This document shows positions 7,676 through 16,529 of a DNA stretch of 64,000 bases, piece after piece. How positions within the stretch are numbered: position 1 is the stretch's first letter; each line of letters opens with the position of its first letter. The DNA comes from Gammaproteobacteria bacterium (GTDB lineage: Bacteria > Pseudomonadota > Gammaproteobacteria > Ga0077536). The translations under genes and the position numbers were made by a program. The notes below the pieces were generated by a model that did not search any database, had not been told where the DNA came from, and saw only the letters and a program-made list of their open reading frames with translations. The stretch spans positions 124,001 to 188,000 of the forward strand of contig JAJFJQ010000057.1 in the NCBI GenBank assembly GCA_021773835.1, read 5' to 3'.

Positions 7676-8662
7676 CTAAAGTTCTTCGAGAATAGCTTGG
7701 CGCCGATCTTGAAACTCATCGTCCGTGATAAGGTCTCTATCCTTGAGCTCCTGCAATGTCGCCAGCCGTCGTTCGAGCGCTGACGCGGTCAGGCCGCCCG
7801 ACTTCAGATTGTCGAGCTGTTTGCGGAGCCGAGCCATTTCCTCGCGCATTTGTCGTCTTTCTACCGTGAGTTTTGCTGCTTCTTGCTTTACCTTGATCTC
7901 ACGCCGTTTCTCTTCTTCCGGAAGTAGGGAATCTTGAAAGGCAAAAGCGGCGGCAGCAACATCAATCTGTACCCAGTCCGGGCGTTCGCGGCCACGCGAA
8001 GAACTTAGCGTAACGCCAATAGTCGTAGAGATTCGACCCGGCATGCTGGCGACTTTCCCCCGGTTACCGTGATCAAATCGAATATCGGCGTAGTTATTTA
8101 AGATCCCATAGGCGCCCTCGGCCTGTCGAGTCCCCCTATCTTTTTTCGCTTGATAGGTGCCGATAATGATGTTCAATTTTCCATTCGCGTAAAATATTCT
8201 TCCCGCCGTCCAGTATTTTTCACTAACAAGATCTGCTGCAACCCGACCGTAACCTCCAATGTTGAAAACAACATCTTCGTCTCGTTTCGCTTTCGACAAG
8301 GCGACGACGACATGTCGAACCATCGTAGCTACCTGACCCGGGCTAAAGAGATGCTCAGCCTCCTCGTTGCGAAAAAACCCGCCGTCGATCCACAACTCCA
8401 ACGAAAGTAAGGCATCCCGAACGTCGCCCACATCAAGTGCAGCAGGGTGTTGATTGGGCGTCCGACGGGCCATCTCCTGGTCAACGGGCGGCGCGAGCGC
8501 AACATACTGCTCTTGTAGTTGCCACACGTAGCGATTGATTTTCGTCTTTTTGAAGGCATCCGGGAACAAGTCAAATGCCGCCACCTGAAGTGGAAAGACG
8601 CCCACGACGAGGGCCAACACAATGGTGATATCTCTAATGCAATCAGGTAGATATAGACGCAT
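7676..8662 (-). CDS. Exported protein with C-terminal coiled coil and SHOCT domain
   Basis: A 328-residue protein of unknown function. Residues 1-29 form a signal peptide or membrane anchor (IVLALVVGVFPLQVAAF). The middle (about 60-240) is an unrecognised mixed domain with a glycine-rich GGYGRVA and a tyrosine-rich stretch. Residues 250-290 are a charged coiled coil. The last 30 residues (LATLQELKDRDLITDDEF) are a SHOCT-type helical hairpin, a short domain that usually ends proteins and helps oligomerisation. It is read toward pip with a 19-base gap. Confidence 0.75.
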   Translation of the reverse strand: MRLYLPDCIRDITIVLALVVGVFPLQVAAFDLFPDAFKKTKINRYVWQLQEQYVALAPPVDQEMARRTPNQHPAALDVGDVRDALLSLELWIDGGFFRNEEAEHLFSPGQVATMVRHVVVALSKAKRDEDVVFNIGGYGRVAADLVSEKYWTAGRIFYANGKLNIIIGTYQAKKDRGTRQAEGAYGILNNYADIRFDHGNRGKVASMPGRISTTIGVTLSSSRGRERPDWVQIDVAAAAFAFQDSLLPEEEKRREIKVKQEAAKLTVERRQMREEMARLRKQLDNLKSGGLTASALERRLATLQELKDRDLITDDEFQDRRQAILEEL

Positions 8663-8800
8663 AAGTCGGGCTTGATCAGTGCGTAGTCGAATTATATGAA
8701 AAATTGCGCGAACAAAGTACTGCTTGACGGCGATGAGCGCGATCGCAATGCGGCCGGCATGGTTTTCGACGTGAGGGTCGCTGCCCGTAATTAGTTCGCT

Positions 8801-10729
8801 TTAAATTCCATATCGATCCCGTTCCAGACGCAACTGGCTAGTGAAGTCCGTGAGCTGGGATTCATAGTTGCGCCATCGGTCAAGTGCAAAAGTATAAATT
8901 GGCTGGCGAACCTGCCAATTACTCGCGGTCTTTACGTCGCGATCGATTTGATGAAATTTCAGACAATTTGGATCCCAATCAAGACCCGCAAAGTTGAGAA
9001 TGCGACGCGTGGTGGATTCGTTACTTGTGACTAAATCGCTGTAGTCAATCGTGATAATGCCATCGCTTAGAATCGCTAGCCAATGTCGAACCAACCGTTC
9101 ATGTTGTACGTAACAATGCGCAATGTCGGATAATGACCATGCATAATCTAGTCGTTCGCTGAAGTATTGAAAATAGGTTGAGAGCGCAACATCACGCGGA
9201 TCTCGACGACACACTATTATCCTGGCATTTTTGAATAAGCATCGAAGCATTCCGATATGCCGGTAATTACTTGGCATTTTATCCGTTACCCTTGCGGCAG
9301 CTCCGTCATGCCGCTCGAGCAACGTTAGGTACTGGGTGATAATTTCAGATGCTACTGACTGGGTTAACTGTTCCCAGCACCGCGGATACTGCTCTGCACT
9401 TCCCACGATCCGAGGGAGTTGATGGGCCAGCGTCTGAAAAAATGCGAGTTCACCAGCGCCGACAGTATCTTTATGACTCGCTAGGATTTGTTCGACCAGC
9501 GTCGTTCCTGATCGTGGCATCCCGACAATCAGCAGCGGTTTTTCAGAACCGGAGGCAAGGGCCGCATACTGTGTAATGGTTGCTGGCGAAAATACCTCGA
9601 TGAGCTGACCAACTTCCGCTTCGGCTTTAACTTTGTCGTAGCTGACACGCTCAGAGAGGATCTCGTTTCCCGCTTTAAAATGCCGAAACGCCGTATCGAA
9701 TTCACCCAAATCATCAAACACCTTGCCTAACGCGAAATGAATTGGTGCGCTATCAGCTAGCGTGGAGGCGTCTTCAAGTGAATGACGGAGTATTTGAATG
9801 ACCGGATCATTGTGGTCACGATACCGACGCAACCGCGATAATCCGACCGCCGCCTGTGTCGCTTCGGGAAAACGCTCAAGCGCGGCAACGAAGGTTTGTT
9901 CGGCTTTTTCCAGCTGCCCCGCATTATAAAGGATTTCACCAAAACAAATGGCCATCCGTTCGTTCGGCGGTCCTGTCTGGATGTAGCGTTCGAGGATCTG
10001 TAGCGCCTCGTCCGTTTCACCGTTGCGGTGCAAGGTCTTGGCGAATTCGATTACGGCCTGTATATCTCCAGGTACCAGCGACACATAGCGTCGATAATTT
10101 GAGATCGATTCGGAAACAAAATTTAGCGCCGCGAACAATCGCGCAAGCTCGAAGTAGGCACGCTCATTGTCAGCTTGTAGCGCAACCGTTTTATTAAACG
10201 ACTCGACCGCACCACGCATGTTGCCGAGGTCTCGCAACGCAATGCCATGATTGAAATACGCGGGCGCGTAGTTCGGATCGAGCTTAATGACTTTCTCTAA
10301 TTCGGCCAGTGCCCCAGATAAATTGCCTTGGCGATACAAGGCATCGCTAAGATTATAGTGGCCATGTGCAAACGTCGGTTGCAATACCGTTACCGACCGC
10401 AAAACGTCCTCGGCCGAGGACAACTCGTTCGCGGCGAGTAGAAGGCCTCCCAGATCATTGAGATAGTCGACATTGTTAGGCTCGACTGCGACCGCTTGGC
10501 GCAGCGACCCGATGGCACTTCGATGATCGCCGGATTGATACTGAACGCCGGCCAGCGCATGCCAAATCGAAGCCTGATTTGGATCGCTTGTGACTACCTT
10601 AGTGTAGTAGGTAGCTGCTTCAGCAAACGCACCGCGCTGTTGTGCCGCCGCTGCTTTGTGCGCCCACCTTTCCAAACTCAGTGGCGTAGGTGGCCGTGAG
10701 CGGCTCGATTTGTTTTTCTTTCGTGACAT
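8801..10729 (-). CDS. TPR-repeat sulfotransferase
   Basis: A 642-residue fusion. Residues ~20-330 are tandem tetratricopeptide repeats, shown by recurring patterns such as A...LG....A, Y..LG..L and P..A.AYFNHGIALRDLGN. Residues ~395-640 are a PAPS-dependent sulfotransferase domain with the 5'-phosphosulfate loop IVGMPRSGTTLVEQILASH and the 3'-phosphate segment CRRDPRDVALSTYF. Proteins of this design are frequent in marine bacteria; the acceptor is unknown and could be a peptide tyrosine or a polysaccharide. No signal peptide is seen. It stands alone, 138 bases upstream of the SHOCT gene. Confidence 0.88.
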   Translation of the reverse strand: MSRKKNKSSRSRPPTPLSLERWAHKAAAAQQRGAFAEAATYYTKVVTSDPNQASIWHALAGVQYQSGDHRSAIGSLRQAVAVEPNNVDYLNDLGGLLLAANELSSAEDVLRSVTVLQPTFAHGHYNLSDALYRQGNLSGALAELEKVIKLDPNYAPAYFNHGIALRDLGNMRGAVESFNKTVALQADNERAYFELARLFAALNFVSESISNYRRYVSLVPGDIQAVIEFAKTLHRNGETDEALQILERYIQTGPPNERMAICFGEILYNAGQLEKAEQTFVAALERFPEATQAAVGLSRLRRYRDHNDPVIQILRHSLEDASTLADSAPIHFALGKVFDDLGEFDTAFRHFKAGNEILSERVSYDKVKAEAEVGQLIEVFSPATITQYAALASGSEKPLLIVGMPRSGTTLVEQILASHKDTVGAGELAFFQTLAHQLPRIVGSAEQYPRCWEQLTQSVASEIITQYLTLLERHDGAAARVTDKMPSNYRHIGMLRCLFKNARIIVCRRDPRDVALSTYFQYFSERLDYAWSLSDIAHCYVQHERLVRHWLAILSDGIITIDYSDLVTSNESTTRRILNFAGLDWDPNCLKFHQIDRDVKTASNWQVRQPIYTFALDRWRNYESQLTDFTSQLRLERDRYGI

Positions 10730-10857
10730 GGACAGACCCGGTGATGGCGTCGCTGCGGGCGTGTGTTGCGCCGTGAAGTTTCTAACAGGTCACCTTATCT
10801 TATCGCTAGGGATACGCCATTCCCATCACGGTGCGCTTGGGGCTATAAAATCTATGC

Positions 10858-10885
10858 AAAAAAAAGGCGCGTCCTGTGACGCGCC
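10858..10885 (-). terminator. Rho-independent terminator after the porin gene
   Basis: Read on the minus strand, an 8-base perfect stem (GGCGCGTC/GACGCGCC) with a four-base loop is followed by eight T residues. It lies 30 bases after the porin stop codon, the expected position. It is the clearest intrinsic terminator in the window. Confidence 0.93.
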
Positions 10886-10915
10886 TCTTCTTCGAACGGT
10901 ATTGCTATTGGTTGC

Positions 10916-12268
10916 TTACCAGAACAAGAACGTCCCTAAGCTAAAGACATCGGCTTCCGTTTCCGCGCCAAGGCTGCCGGCAACGTCACCATAGTCGTTC
11001 TCGGCATTACTGTATTCTGCAATTAGCTTCATCCAAGAGTTGATGTCGTGATAAACGCCCACTGTCCACATGCTTAGTTGGACATCGCGAGTCTGCGCCA
11101 ATCCAGCGGTTGGGTTGGCATCTAAACCGTCTTCATTCGACTCACCATAACTCCCGGCGAGCTTGGTCATGCCGTTCCACGTATAGCTACCTTGAACGAG
11201 AAAGCCATCCGCATCGGCCTCTTCGCAGGTGACACCGGTTACGTCGCAACGCGTGCCGCCGACAAATTGCAGGGAACGGCCAAGCCCTTCACCCGTGTAG
11301 TAATAGCCTAAGACATTCCAGGCGCCATACTTGATGTCGCCACCGGCGCCAAAACCGGACACTGTTACATCGCCTGTTGCACCGGTGGCCGATGATTCGA
11401 TGTCTTGCCACAAGCCGTCAACCCACAGTTGGAAGCTGCCGTTGTTGAAAGCCTGGGTGTAGCTTGCTTCTGCCTCGAAGCGTGGTGTGTCGGTCTGGTC
11501 GAGAATATTCGCCCCGAAACCTGCCCGAAGTTGCTCTCTACTCGGATCGTAGATGCCAATTTCAACCTGCAAGCCATTTAAATTTGGGGTCTTGTACGAA
11601 AACCGCGCATTAAAGTTCGGATAGGTATAGCCACGCCCGGCGCGGCCAGCGCCACCCGAACCACCTAATGCTCCACCCAAAGATCCAGTAGCACCACCTG
11701 GGGCCCCAATGCCATATAGCGTTTGATCTTTCAACATGGCCTGACGGCCAAATATCGATAAGGTTCGGCCAAAACTGAAAGTGCCAAAATCGCCGTCGAC
11801 ATCGACCACGACTTCGCGGGTGTCTAGATTTGATCCCTGAAAGCCCTGCGATCCCGCATTGAGACCGCCGTTGGCATGTAGTTGATTCTTAACGTTTCCA
11901 TTTTGAATCTGCGGCGCAAACGTGATGCGACCGGTCGCCGTCAATCCACCAATGGTCGGACTTTTGACGTTGAAGCTGAAATAGGCTGGGAGGAAACCAG
12001 ATTGAACCCGAGATTGATCGATATCCGGGACCGCCGCGAAGGTCCCAACGGCATTAGTAGTCCCTGGACTATTAAAACCAAGCGCCGTGTAACCTCGGTC
12101 ACTGTCGGTAACGGTATAGAACGCATTGATATTGCCATCAAAGCTCACTTCCCATCCATTGTCACCACCGACTACAACAACCGCTTCCGTGGTCGAACCA
12201 AGACCCAGTCCAGCGGCAGCGATACTTATCGCGGCTGCGAGCTTGGTCTTTTTGTATTGTTTCGGCAT
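10916..12268 (-). CDS. Outer-membrane porin
   Basis: A 450-residue precursor with a classical signal peptide (residues 1-29, KKTKLAAAISIAAAGLGLGS) and a mature part rich in alternating hydrophobic beta strands and glycine/aspartate turns, ending in an aromatic residue (SLGTFLFW) as required for outer-membrane assembly. GWEVSFDGNINAFYTVTD at the mature N-terminus is typical of trimeric general porins. The only two cysteines sit close together in a loop (RCDVTGVTC), suggesting a disulfide. TAGGAGG precedes the ATG, and a strong terminator follows. High expression is likely; substrate specificity cannot be read from the sequence. Confidence 0.88.
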   Translation of the reverse strand: MPKQYKKTKLAAAISIAAAGLGLGSTTEAVVVVGGDNGWEVSFDGNINAFYTVTDSDRGYTALGFNSPGTTNAVGTFAAVPDIDQSRVQSGFLPAYFSFNVKSPTIGGLTATGRITFAPQIQNGNVKNQLHANGGLNAGSQGFQGSNLDTREVVVDVDGDFGTFSFGRTLSIFGRQAMLKDQTLYGIGAPGGATGSLGGALGGSGGAGRAGRGYTYPNFNARFSYKTPNLNGLQVEIGIYDPSREQLRAGFGANILDQTDTPRFEAEASYTQAFNNGSFQLWVDGLWQDIESSATGATGDVTVSGFGAGGDIKYGAWNVLGYYYTGEGLGRSLQFVGGTRCDVTGVTCEEADADGFLVQGSYTWNGMTKLAGSYGESNEDGLDANPTAGLAQTRDVQLSMWTVGVYHDINSWMKLIAEYSNAENDYGDVAGSLGAETEADVFSLGTFLFW

Positions 12269-12550
12269 TAGTTCCTCCTAAAAAGGAATCTCAGTGTCGC
12301 GTTAGTGCCCCCGCACTCCCCCGCTTACCCAGTACTGCTTGCCCCGCTCATCCGAATTTGCGAAATTGCCATGCGTAGCACTGACGTGTGAAATTTAAAC
12401 CATTCGGGTGTGGTAAGCAAGCCGTTTATCAAAAAAACGTCGCGGACACAGATAGTTACATACGAGTGTTTGTTGCGTTTACATCACATTTATGGACGCA
12501 GGCGCATTTTCCGTCATCCCGATTGCACAAAAAAGCGTAGGTCGGACCGG

Positions 12551-12871
12551 CTAGCCGCCGCCTTTTTGAAATGAGCGATCGAATTTTTCAAAGAATTCAG
12601 CACGTTGTCTAGCATCCCATCCGGCGAACCGGAACCGGATCTCAATAAAAGAGATTTTTAGGCTAGCGAGCTGGCGGACGTGTTCCGGGGACAGCTCAAT
12701 GTCGAGACCGCGTCCATCCACGTGCAGGAGTCGAAAATTTCGCTCTGCGATTTGTTCGGCGTCCGGTTCGACCCGGGGGAAGATCCGGCGGAAATCCCCG
12801 TGCGAGAGGCCGTACTCGCGTTCGATTTCCACAATCGAATCGGATGTGCCATCGGCGATGGTCTCGGTCAC
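12551..12871 (-). CDS. Unknown 106-residue protein at the end of the AOR operon
   Basis: A soluble, charged protein that I do not recognise. The start was set at the GTG at 12871, which overlaps the MoaD-like stop region (the bases GTGATGTG contain the TGA and the new start); the longer open frame upstream runs antiparallel to nothing and through the moaD-like coding sequence. Visible features are an acidic N-terminus, RRIFPRVEP, LLHVDGRGLDIELSPEHV and a C-terminal basic/aromatic part ending in three glycines. Tight coupling to the MoaD-like gene and position after the three AOR subunits suggest a role in cofactor maturation or assembly of that enzyme. That is inference. Confidence 0.7.
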   Translation of the reverse strand: MTETIADGTSDSIVEIEREYGLSHGDFRRIFPRVEPDAEQIAERNFRLLHVDGRGLDIELSPEHVRQLASLKISFIEIRFRFAGWDARQRAEFFEKFDRSFQKGGG

Positions 12872-12872
12872 A

Positions 12873-13124
12873 TCACCCGCCAGCGACCGGCGGCCATATC
12901 GCCAGCGTGTCCCCGTCTTGGAGCAGCGGTTTGTGCCGCTCTTCCGGCGCAATGAATACGCCATTGAGCAATACTAAATGCGCACTTTCGCGTGGTACTT
13001 TGAATTGATCAATGACATCGAGTACGGATGTGCCCGGGTCGACTTCTACGCCGGTCGCGTGGTCTGTACCGGTACCCGGCAGAAGCGGGGTTAGCGAAGC
13101 ATATAGCTTAAAGGTGATTTTCAC
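12873..13124 (-). CDS. aorD: MoaD-like ubiquitin-fold sulfur carrier dedicated to AOR
   Basis: An 83-residue protein with the MoaD/ThiS pattern: hydrophobic N-terminal strand KITFKLYASL, DVIDQFKVP, LVLLNGVF, LLQDGDTLAIWPPVAGG with the terminal Gly-Gly. It starts at GTG 13124, preceded by AGGATGG about six bases upstream. A second MoaD-like gene inside an AOR operon is known from other bacterial AOR loci and probably serves pyranopterin sulfur transfer for the tungsten bis-pterin cofactor. It differs clearly from moaD at 1199-1429. A 188-base gap separates it from aorC. Confidence 0.85.
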   Translation of the reverse strand: MKITFKLYASLTPLLPGTGTDHATGVEVDPGTSVLDVIDQFKVPRESAHLVLLNGVFIAPEERHKPLLQDGDTLAIWPPVAGG

Positions 13125-13312
13125 GCTAGCGCCATCCTGCGCGTTGCTTGCGCCGCTGGTTTGCAGCTCGCGGACCACGGCTGCTCGGTGCAACGCTAAT
13201 GTGTACCGTCAGCCGAATATTCGTTTGGGTCAATGGCGACGCTTCGGAGCGCGCGAATTTACGCTGCACAAAACCTCGGCCATCTACTTCGGTAAGCCCG
13301 CATGCGGACCAG

Positions 13313-14578
13313 TTAAAGCACAGCCGCGTTAAAGCCAATCGCCTGCGTGCTGCCTAAGTAGGCTTCCATTATCCGCGTAGGATCTTCAATCAGTCGGTCC
13401 TTCCACGCGCCGAGTCGCGTTTTAGTCTGGATCAAGCCGCGCAAGACGCCAACGTGTTCGGTTAACCCCAAGCTCGTTGCCCCGACCAAAATGTCATCAT
13501 TAAATTGAAGATTCAGGTAGCGATACCGATCTCGATTTAATAATTCCCCGGAATCACCACCATCGGCTCCCATCCACAGTCCGAAAGAACTCGATATCAA
13601 GCCAATCGTATCGAGAACGTTCATATTCACGCTGCCACGGTGAACCGCACCCGCGAGGCCCGCCATATTTCGCGCAGCGAGTTGTCCGTGCTCTGTTGCA
13701 GTCGGCTGAATTGCTTGCACCGTGTATTCGCCGGTCGAGAAATCCCTGCCTTGAGCAACGTCGCCGGCCGCGAAAATATTGGGATCGTTGGTCTGCATAT
13801 TTCGATTCACGAGGATGCCGTGGTCGGTTTCGACCCCTGTTCCATCAAGCAAATCGATGTTGGGTCTCACGCCGGTAGCGGAGACGATTAGGTCGGCGGC
13901 GACGCTATCGCCGGTACTCAAGGTAACCGTGAATCCGTCACCCACCTGTTCAATTCCCGTTACCTTAGTTGAGGTGTGCACCGCGACGCCCTGCTTTTCG
14001 CACCAGGATTTGATCAAGCCGCCGGCAGTATCGTTCATCATGCGTGGCACCATGCGGTCCTCCATTTCGACCACAGTGAGATCGGCACCACTTTTTGCCA
14101 ATGCCTCAAGAATGATGCAACCGATGAAGCCGGCACCCATTAACAGTACCTTCGCGCCTGGTTTTGCACGCGCGGCGATATTGCGTCCATCTTCGAGCGT
14201 CCAGCAAGAGTAAATTCCAGGTAGGTCTATGCCTGGAATGGGCGGCGAGGTCGGTTGTGAACCGGTGGCAATTAAAAGCCGGTCGTAGGTCATGGAGCCA
14301 CCGTCGGCAAGCGTTAGTTGCTGTTGCTTACGGTCTAGGCCGACGACGCGATCCTGCCGTACATCGATAGCTAGGTCAGAGAAATGCGTCGCCCCCTTTC
14401 GCAAGTACGTCCCTGACTCACCAACTTGGTTGATCAGCATATACGGCAATGCCATGCGCGAATACGGTGGTTCAGGTTCGTCGCCTACAATTGTAACGCT
14501 CGCACCAGCTTGAAGCCGTCTCAGCGATTCAGCTGCTACCACTCCCGCAGGGCCTGCGCCCACAATGACGTGTTTCAT
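13313..14578 (-). CDS. aorC: FAD/NAD-binding oxidoreductase subunit of aldehyde oxidoreductase
   Basis: A 421-residue pyridine nucleotide-disulfide type flavoprotein. It has the N-terminal FAD Rossmann motif HVIVGAGPAGVVAAESL, a second dinucleotide motif LLMGAGFIGCIILEAL for NAD(H), and the FAD ribityl-binding segment NIFAAGDVAQGRDF. It lacks the redox CxxxxC pair of disulfide reductases. In three-subunit bacterial AORs this subunit passes electrons between the iron-sulfur chain and NAD. The start at 14578 has GGGAGGA upstream; the longer frame adds only intergenic sequence. It follows aorB by 87 bases. Confidence 0.9.
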   Translation of the reverse strand: MKHVIVGAGPAGVVAAESLRRLQAGASVTIVGDEPEPPYSRMALPYMLINQVGESGTYLRKGATHFSDLAIDVRQDRVVGLDRKQQQLTLADGGSMTYDRLLIATGSQPTSPPIPGIDLPGIYSCWTLEDGRNIAARAKPGAKVLLMGAGFIGCIILEALAKSGADLTVVEMEDRMVPRMMNDTAGGLIKSWCEKQGVAVHTSTKVTGIEQVGDGFTVTLSTGDSVAADLIVSATGVRPNIDLLDGTGVETDHGILVNRNMQTNDPNIFAAGDVAQGRDFSTGEYTVQAIQPTATEHGQLAARNMAGLAGAVHRGSVNMNVLDTIGLISSSFGLWMGADGGDSGELLNRDRYRYLNLQFNDDILVGATSLGLTEHVGVLRGLIQTKTRLGAWKDRLIEDPTRIMEAYLGSTQAIGFNAAVL

Positions 14579-14665
14579 TCGTTCATCCTCCCTTCCCGAT
14601 AGACCGAAGTCATAGCGGGGCCCGCACGCCGCTGTCAACCGCGTGCGAGAACACCAGACTCTTAA

Positions 14666-16516
14666 TTAGACCGACAATCTTTCCAAGGTCGCATCCGTCG
14701 GTACGCCCTCGGGCGTCCAACCGCGAACTTCGTAGTACTGCGGAAGCATCTTTCCAAGCTCATTCACCTTACCCTTCGCCGGCCCTGTTTTTGCCGCGTC
14801 TTTGAGCAAGCGTTCCGGCAGCGTATCGTCAGCCGCGGTTAGTCCCGCATCGAGGTTAAATTTACGTTCTAAGTTCCAGATCCGCTCGCCCGCCTCGACC
14901 ATAGACTCTGCCGTCCAGTTACCTTCGCAGGCGGCATCAACCTGAGGCGCAATGTCCTCTAGCGTCCAACCAAAGGTGGTGAACACGCATAGTCCCGATG
15001 AATCGACCGCGGCCGTTGCATCTTGAAAAGCTTTAACCAGGTCGGGTTTGCCCTCAGTCGACAAGGGATCGGTCTTTACCGGCACGCCCAAAAGCTCTGA
15101 CGAGACGGTATACCCACGTAGGTGACAAGCGCCGCGATTAGACGTTGCGTAGGCTAGTCCCATGCCTTGCACGCCACGCGGATCGTAGGCTGGAAACTCC
15201 TGCCCCTTAACGGTCATCGATAACTCTGGATGTCCGTATTTTTCACAGAGTCGTTTCGAGCCCAGGCCCAAGTCTTTTCCGAATCCTTCCCCGGTTGAGA
15301 CCAACTCAGCCGATTTGGTTAAGGCTTCAGCGGAACCGAATTTGAGTTCTAGTCCACCGGTGTCCTTCGTCGTAATCGCACCCAATTCGAACATTTCCAT
15401 CGCTGCAGCGACGGTAGCGCCGAACGAAATCGGATCGTAGCCATCTTCGTTGCATAGAAAGTTCGCATAGGTCAACGCGTCGAGATCGTCCACCCCGGTG
15501 TCCGAACCCAAGGCCCAAGCTGCCTCGTACTCCAGTCCGCCCGAATTACCCATGTACTCTGGCCGATTAACGATCGTGTAGTGTTGCGGATCGATAGTTG
15601 AGATACGGCCACAAGCGATTGTGCAACCAAAGCAGGCGGCATTGGTGGTTAAGTTCGCTTTGCCGTCGCTCTCGCGTGGTTCCAGCATCGCTTCACCCGA
15701 TATCTTACTCGCCCCTTCGAACTGGACCTCACGCATGTTCCGAGTTGGCATCGCGCCTACCTCGTTGATGACGTTCATCAACGCCTGCGTACCCAACGCA
15801 CCCAAACCTTCACCGGTCATCGCGTTTTCCGCCAATGCGCGCTTGCCCTCATTGGTGGCTTTAAAAAACGCCTTCGGGTCGCGAATATTGCCGACGCCCT
15901 TGGTGCCGCGTACCGCTACAGCCTTCAAATTCTTGGATGCCATAACGGTTCCAACACCCGACCGTCCAGCCGCCCGGTGGAGGTCGTTGACGACACTCGC
16001 ATACAGACAGCCTTGTTCCGCCGCGCGACCGACACCGGCAATGCGCAATAGCGGGTCTTGATATTTTGTGTGTAGGATTTCATCGGTCTCCCACACCGAT
16101 TTGCCCCATACCTCATCGGCCGGGCATAGGGTTGCGACCTCATTTTCCAGCAGCAGGTAGACGGGCTTTGGCGACTTACCTTCGAAGATAATCATGTCAA
16201 AGCCGGCATTTTTTATTTCATTACCGATGAATCCGCCGGAGTTCGAACACGCTATCGCGCCGGTAAGCGGACTTTTCGTTATCACTGAATATCGCCCACC
16301 GGTAGCGGCCATCGTGCCGGTTAACGGCCCGGTGGCCATAATGAGCTTGTTGTCCGGTGATAAGGCATCGCAAGCAGGGTCGATCTCTTCAGCCAAGTAT
16401 TTTGACGCCAACCCACGTTGGCCGAGATATTTTTCCGCCCACTCCATATTGAGCGGCTCCGTGGAACAACTACCTTGCGTGAGATTGACCCGCAGAACGT
16501 TTCTAGTCCAAGCCAT
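14666..16516 (-). CDS. aorB: Aldehyde:ferredoxin oxidoreductase catalytic subunit (tungsten type)
   Basis: A 616-residue AOR-family enzyme that oxidises aldehydes to acids or, with low-potential electrons, reduces acids. The 4Fe-4S ligand motif CFGCTIAC (Cys295, 298, 302) is intact, as are GPLTGT, the pterin-binding AGRSGVGTVMASKNLKA near 182-198, PEYMGNSGGLEYEAAWALGS and DPRGVQGMGLAYATSNRGAC in the C-terminal domain. These segments bind two tungstopterins. GGAGGTGAT lies just before the ATG. The order ferredoxin-AOR-flavoprotein matches NAD-linked bacterial AORs such as that of Aromatoleum. No tungstate importer is in the window. Confidence 0.95.
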   Translation of the reverse strand: MAWTRNVLRVNLTQGSCSTEPLNMEWAEKYLGQRGLASKYLAEEIDPACDALSPDNKLIMATGPLTGTMAATGGRYSVITKSPLTGAIACSNSGGFIGNEIKNAGFDMIIFEGKSPKPVYLLLENEVATLCPADEVWGKSVWETDEILHTKYQDPLLRIAGVGRAAEQGCLYASVVNDLHRAAGRSGVGTVMASKNLKAVAVRGTKGVGNIRDPKAFFKATNEGKRALAENAMTGEGLGALGTQALMNVINEVGAMPTRNMREVQFEGASKISGEAMLEPRESDGKANLTTNAACFGCTIACGRISTIDPQHYTIVNRPEYMGNSGGLEYEAAWALGSDTGVDDLDALTYANFLCNEDGYDPISFGATVAAAMEMFELGAITTKDTGGLELKFGSAEALTKSAELVSTGEGFGKDLGLGSKRLCEKYGHPELSMTVKGQEFPAYDPRGVQGMGLAYATSNRGACHLRGYTVSSELLGVPVKTDPLSTEGKPDLVKAFQDATAAVDSSGLCVFTTFGWTLEDIAPQVDAACEGNWTAESMVEAGERIWNLERKFNLDAGLTAADDTLPERLLKDAAKTGPAKGKVNELGKMLPQYYEVRGWTPEGVPTDATLERLSV

Positions 16517-16529
16517 ATATCACCTCCAG

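Noticed and set aside
13125-13312. Extra small gene between the aorC and MoaD-like genes
   Set aside because: A minus-strand frame (VDGRGFVQRKFARSEASP) is open, but its only starts are inside aorC or lack ribosome sites, and the frame ends in a basic random-looking tail.
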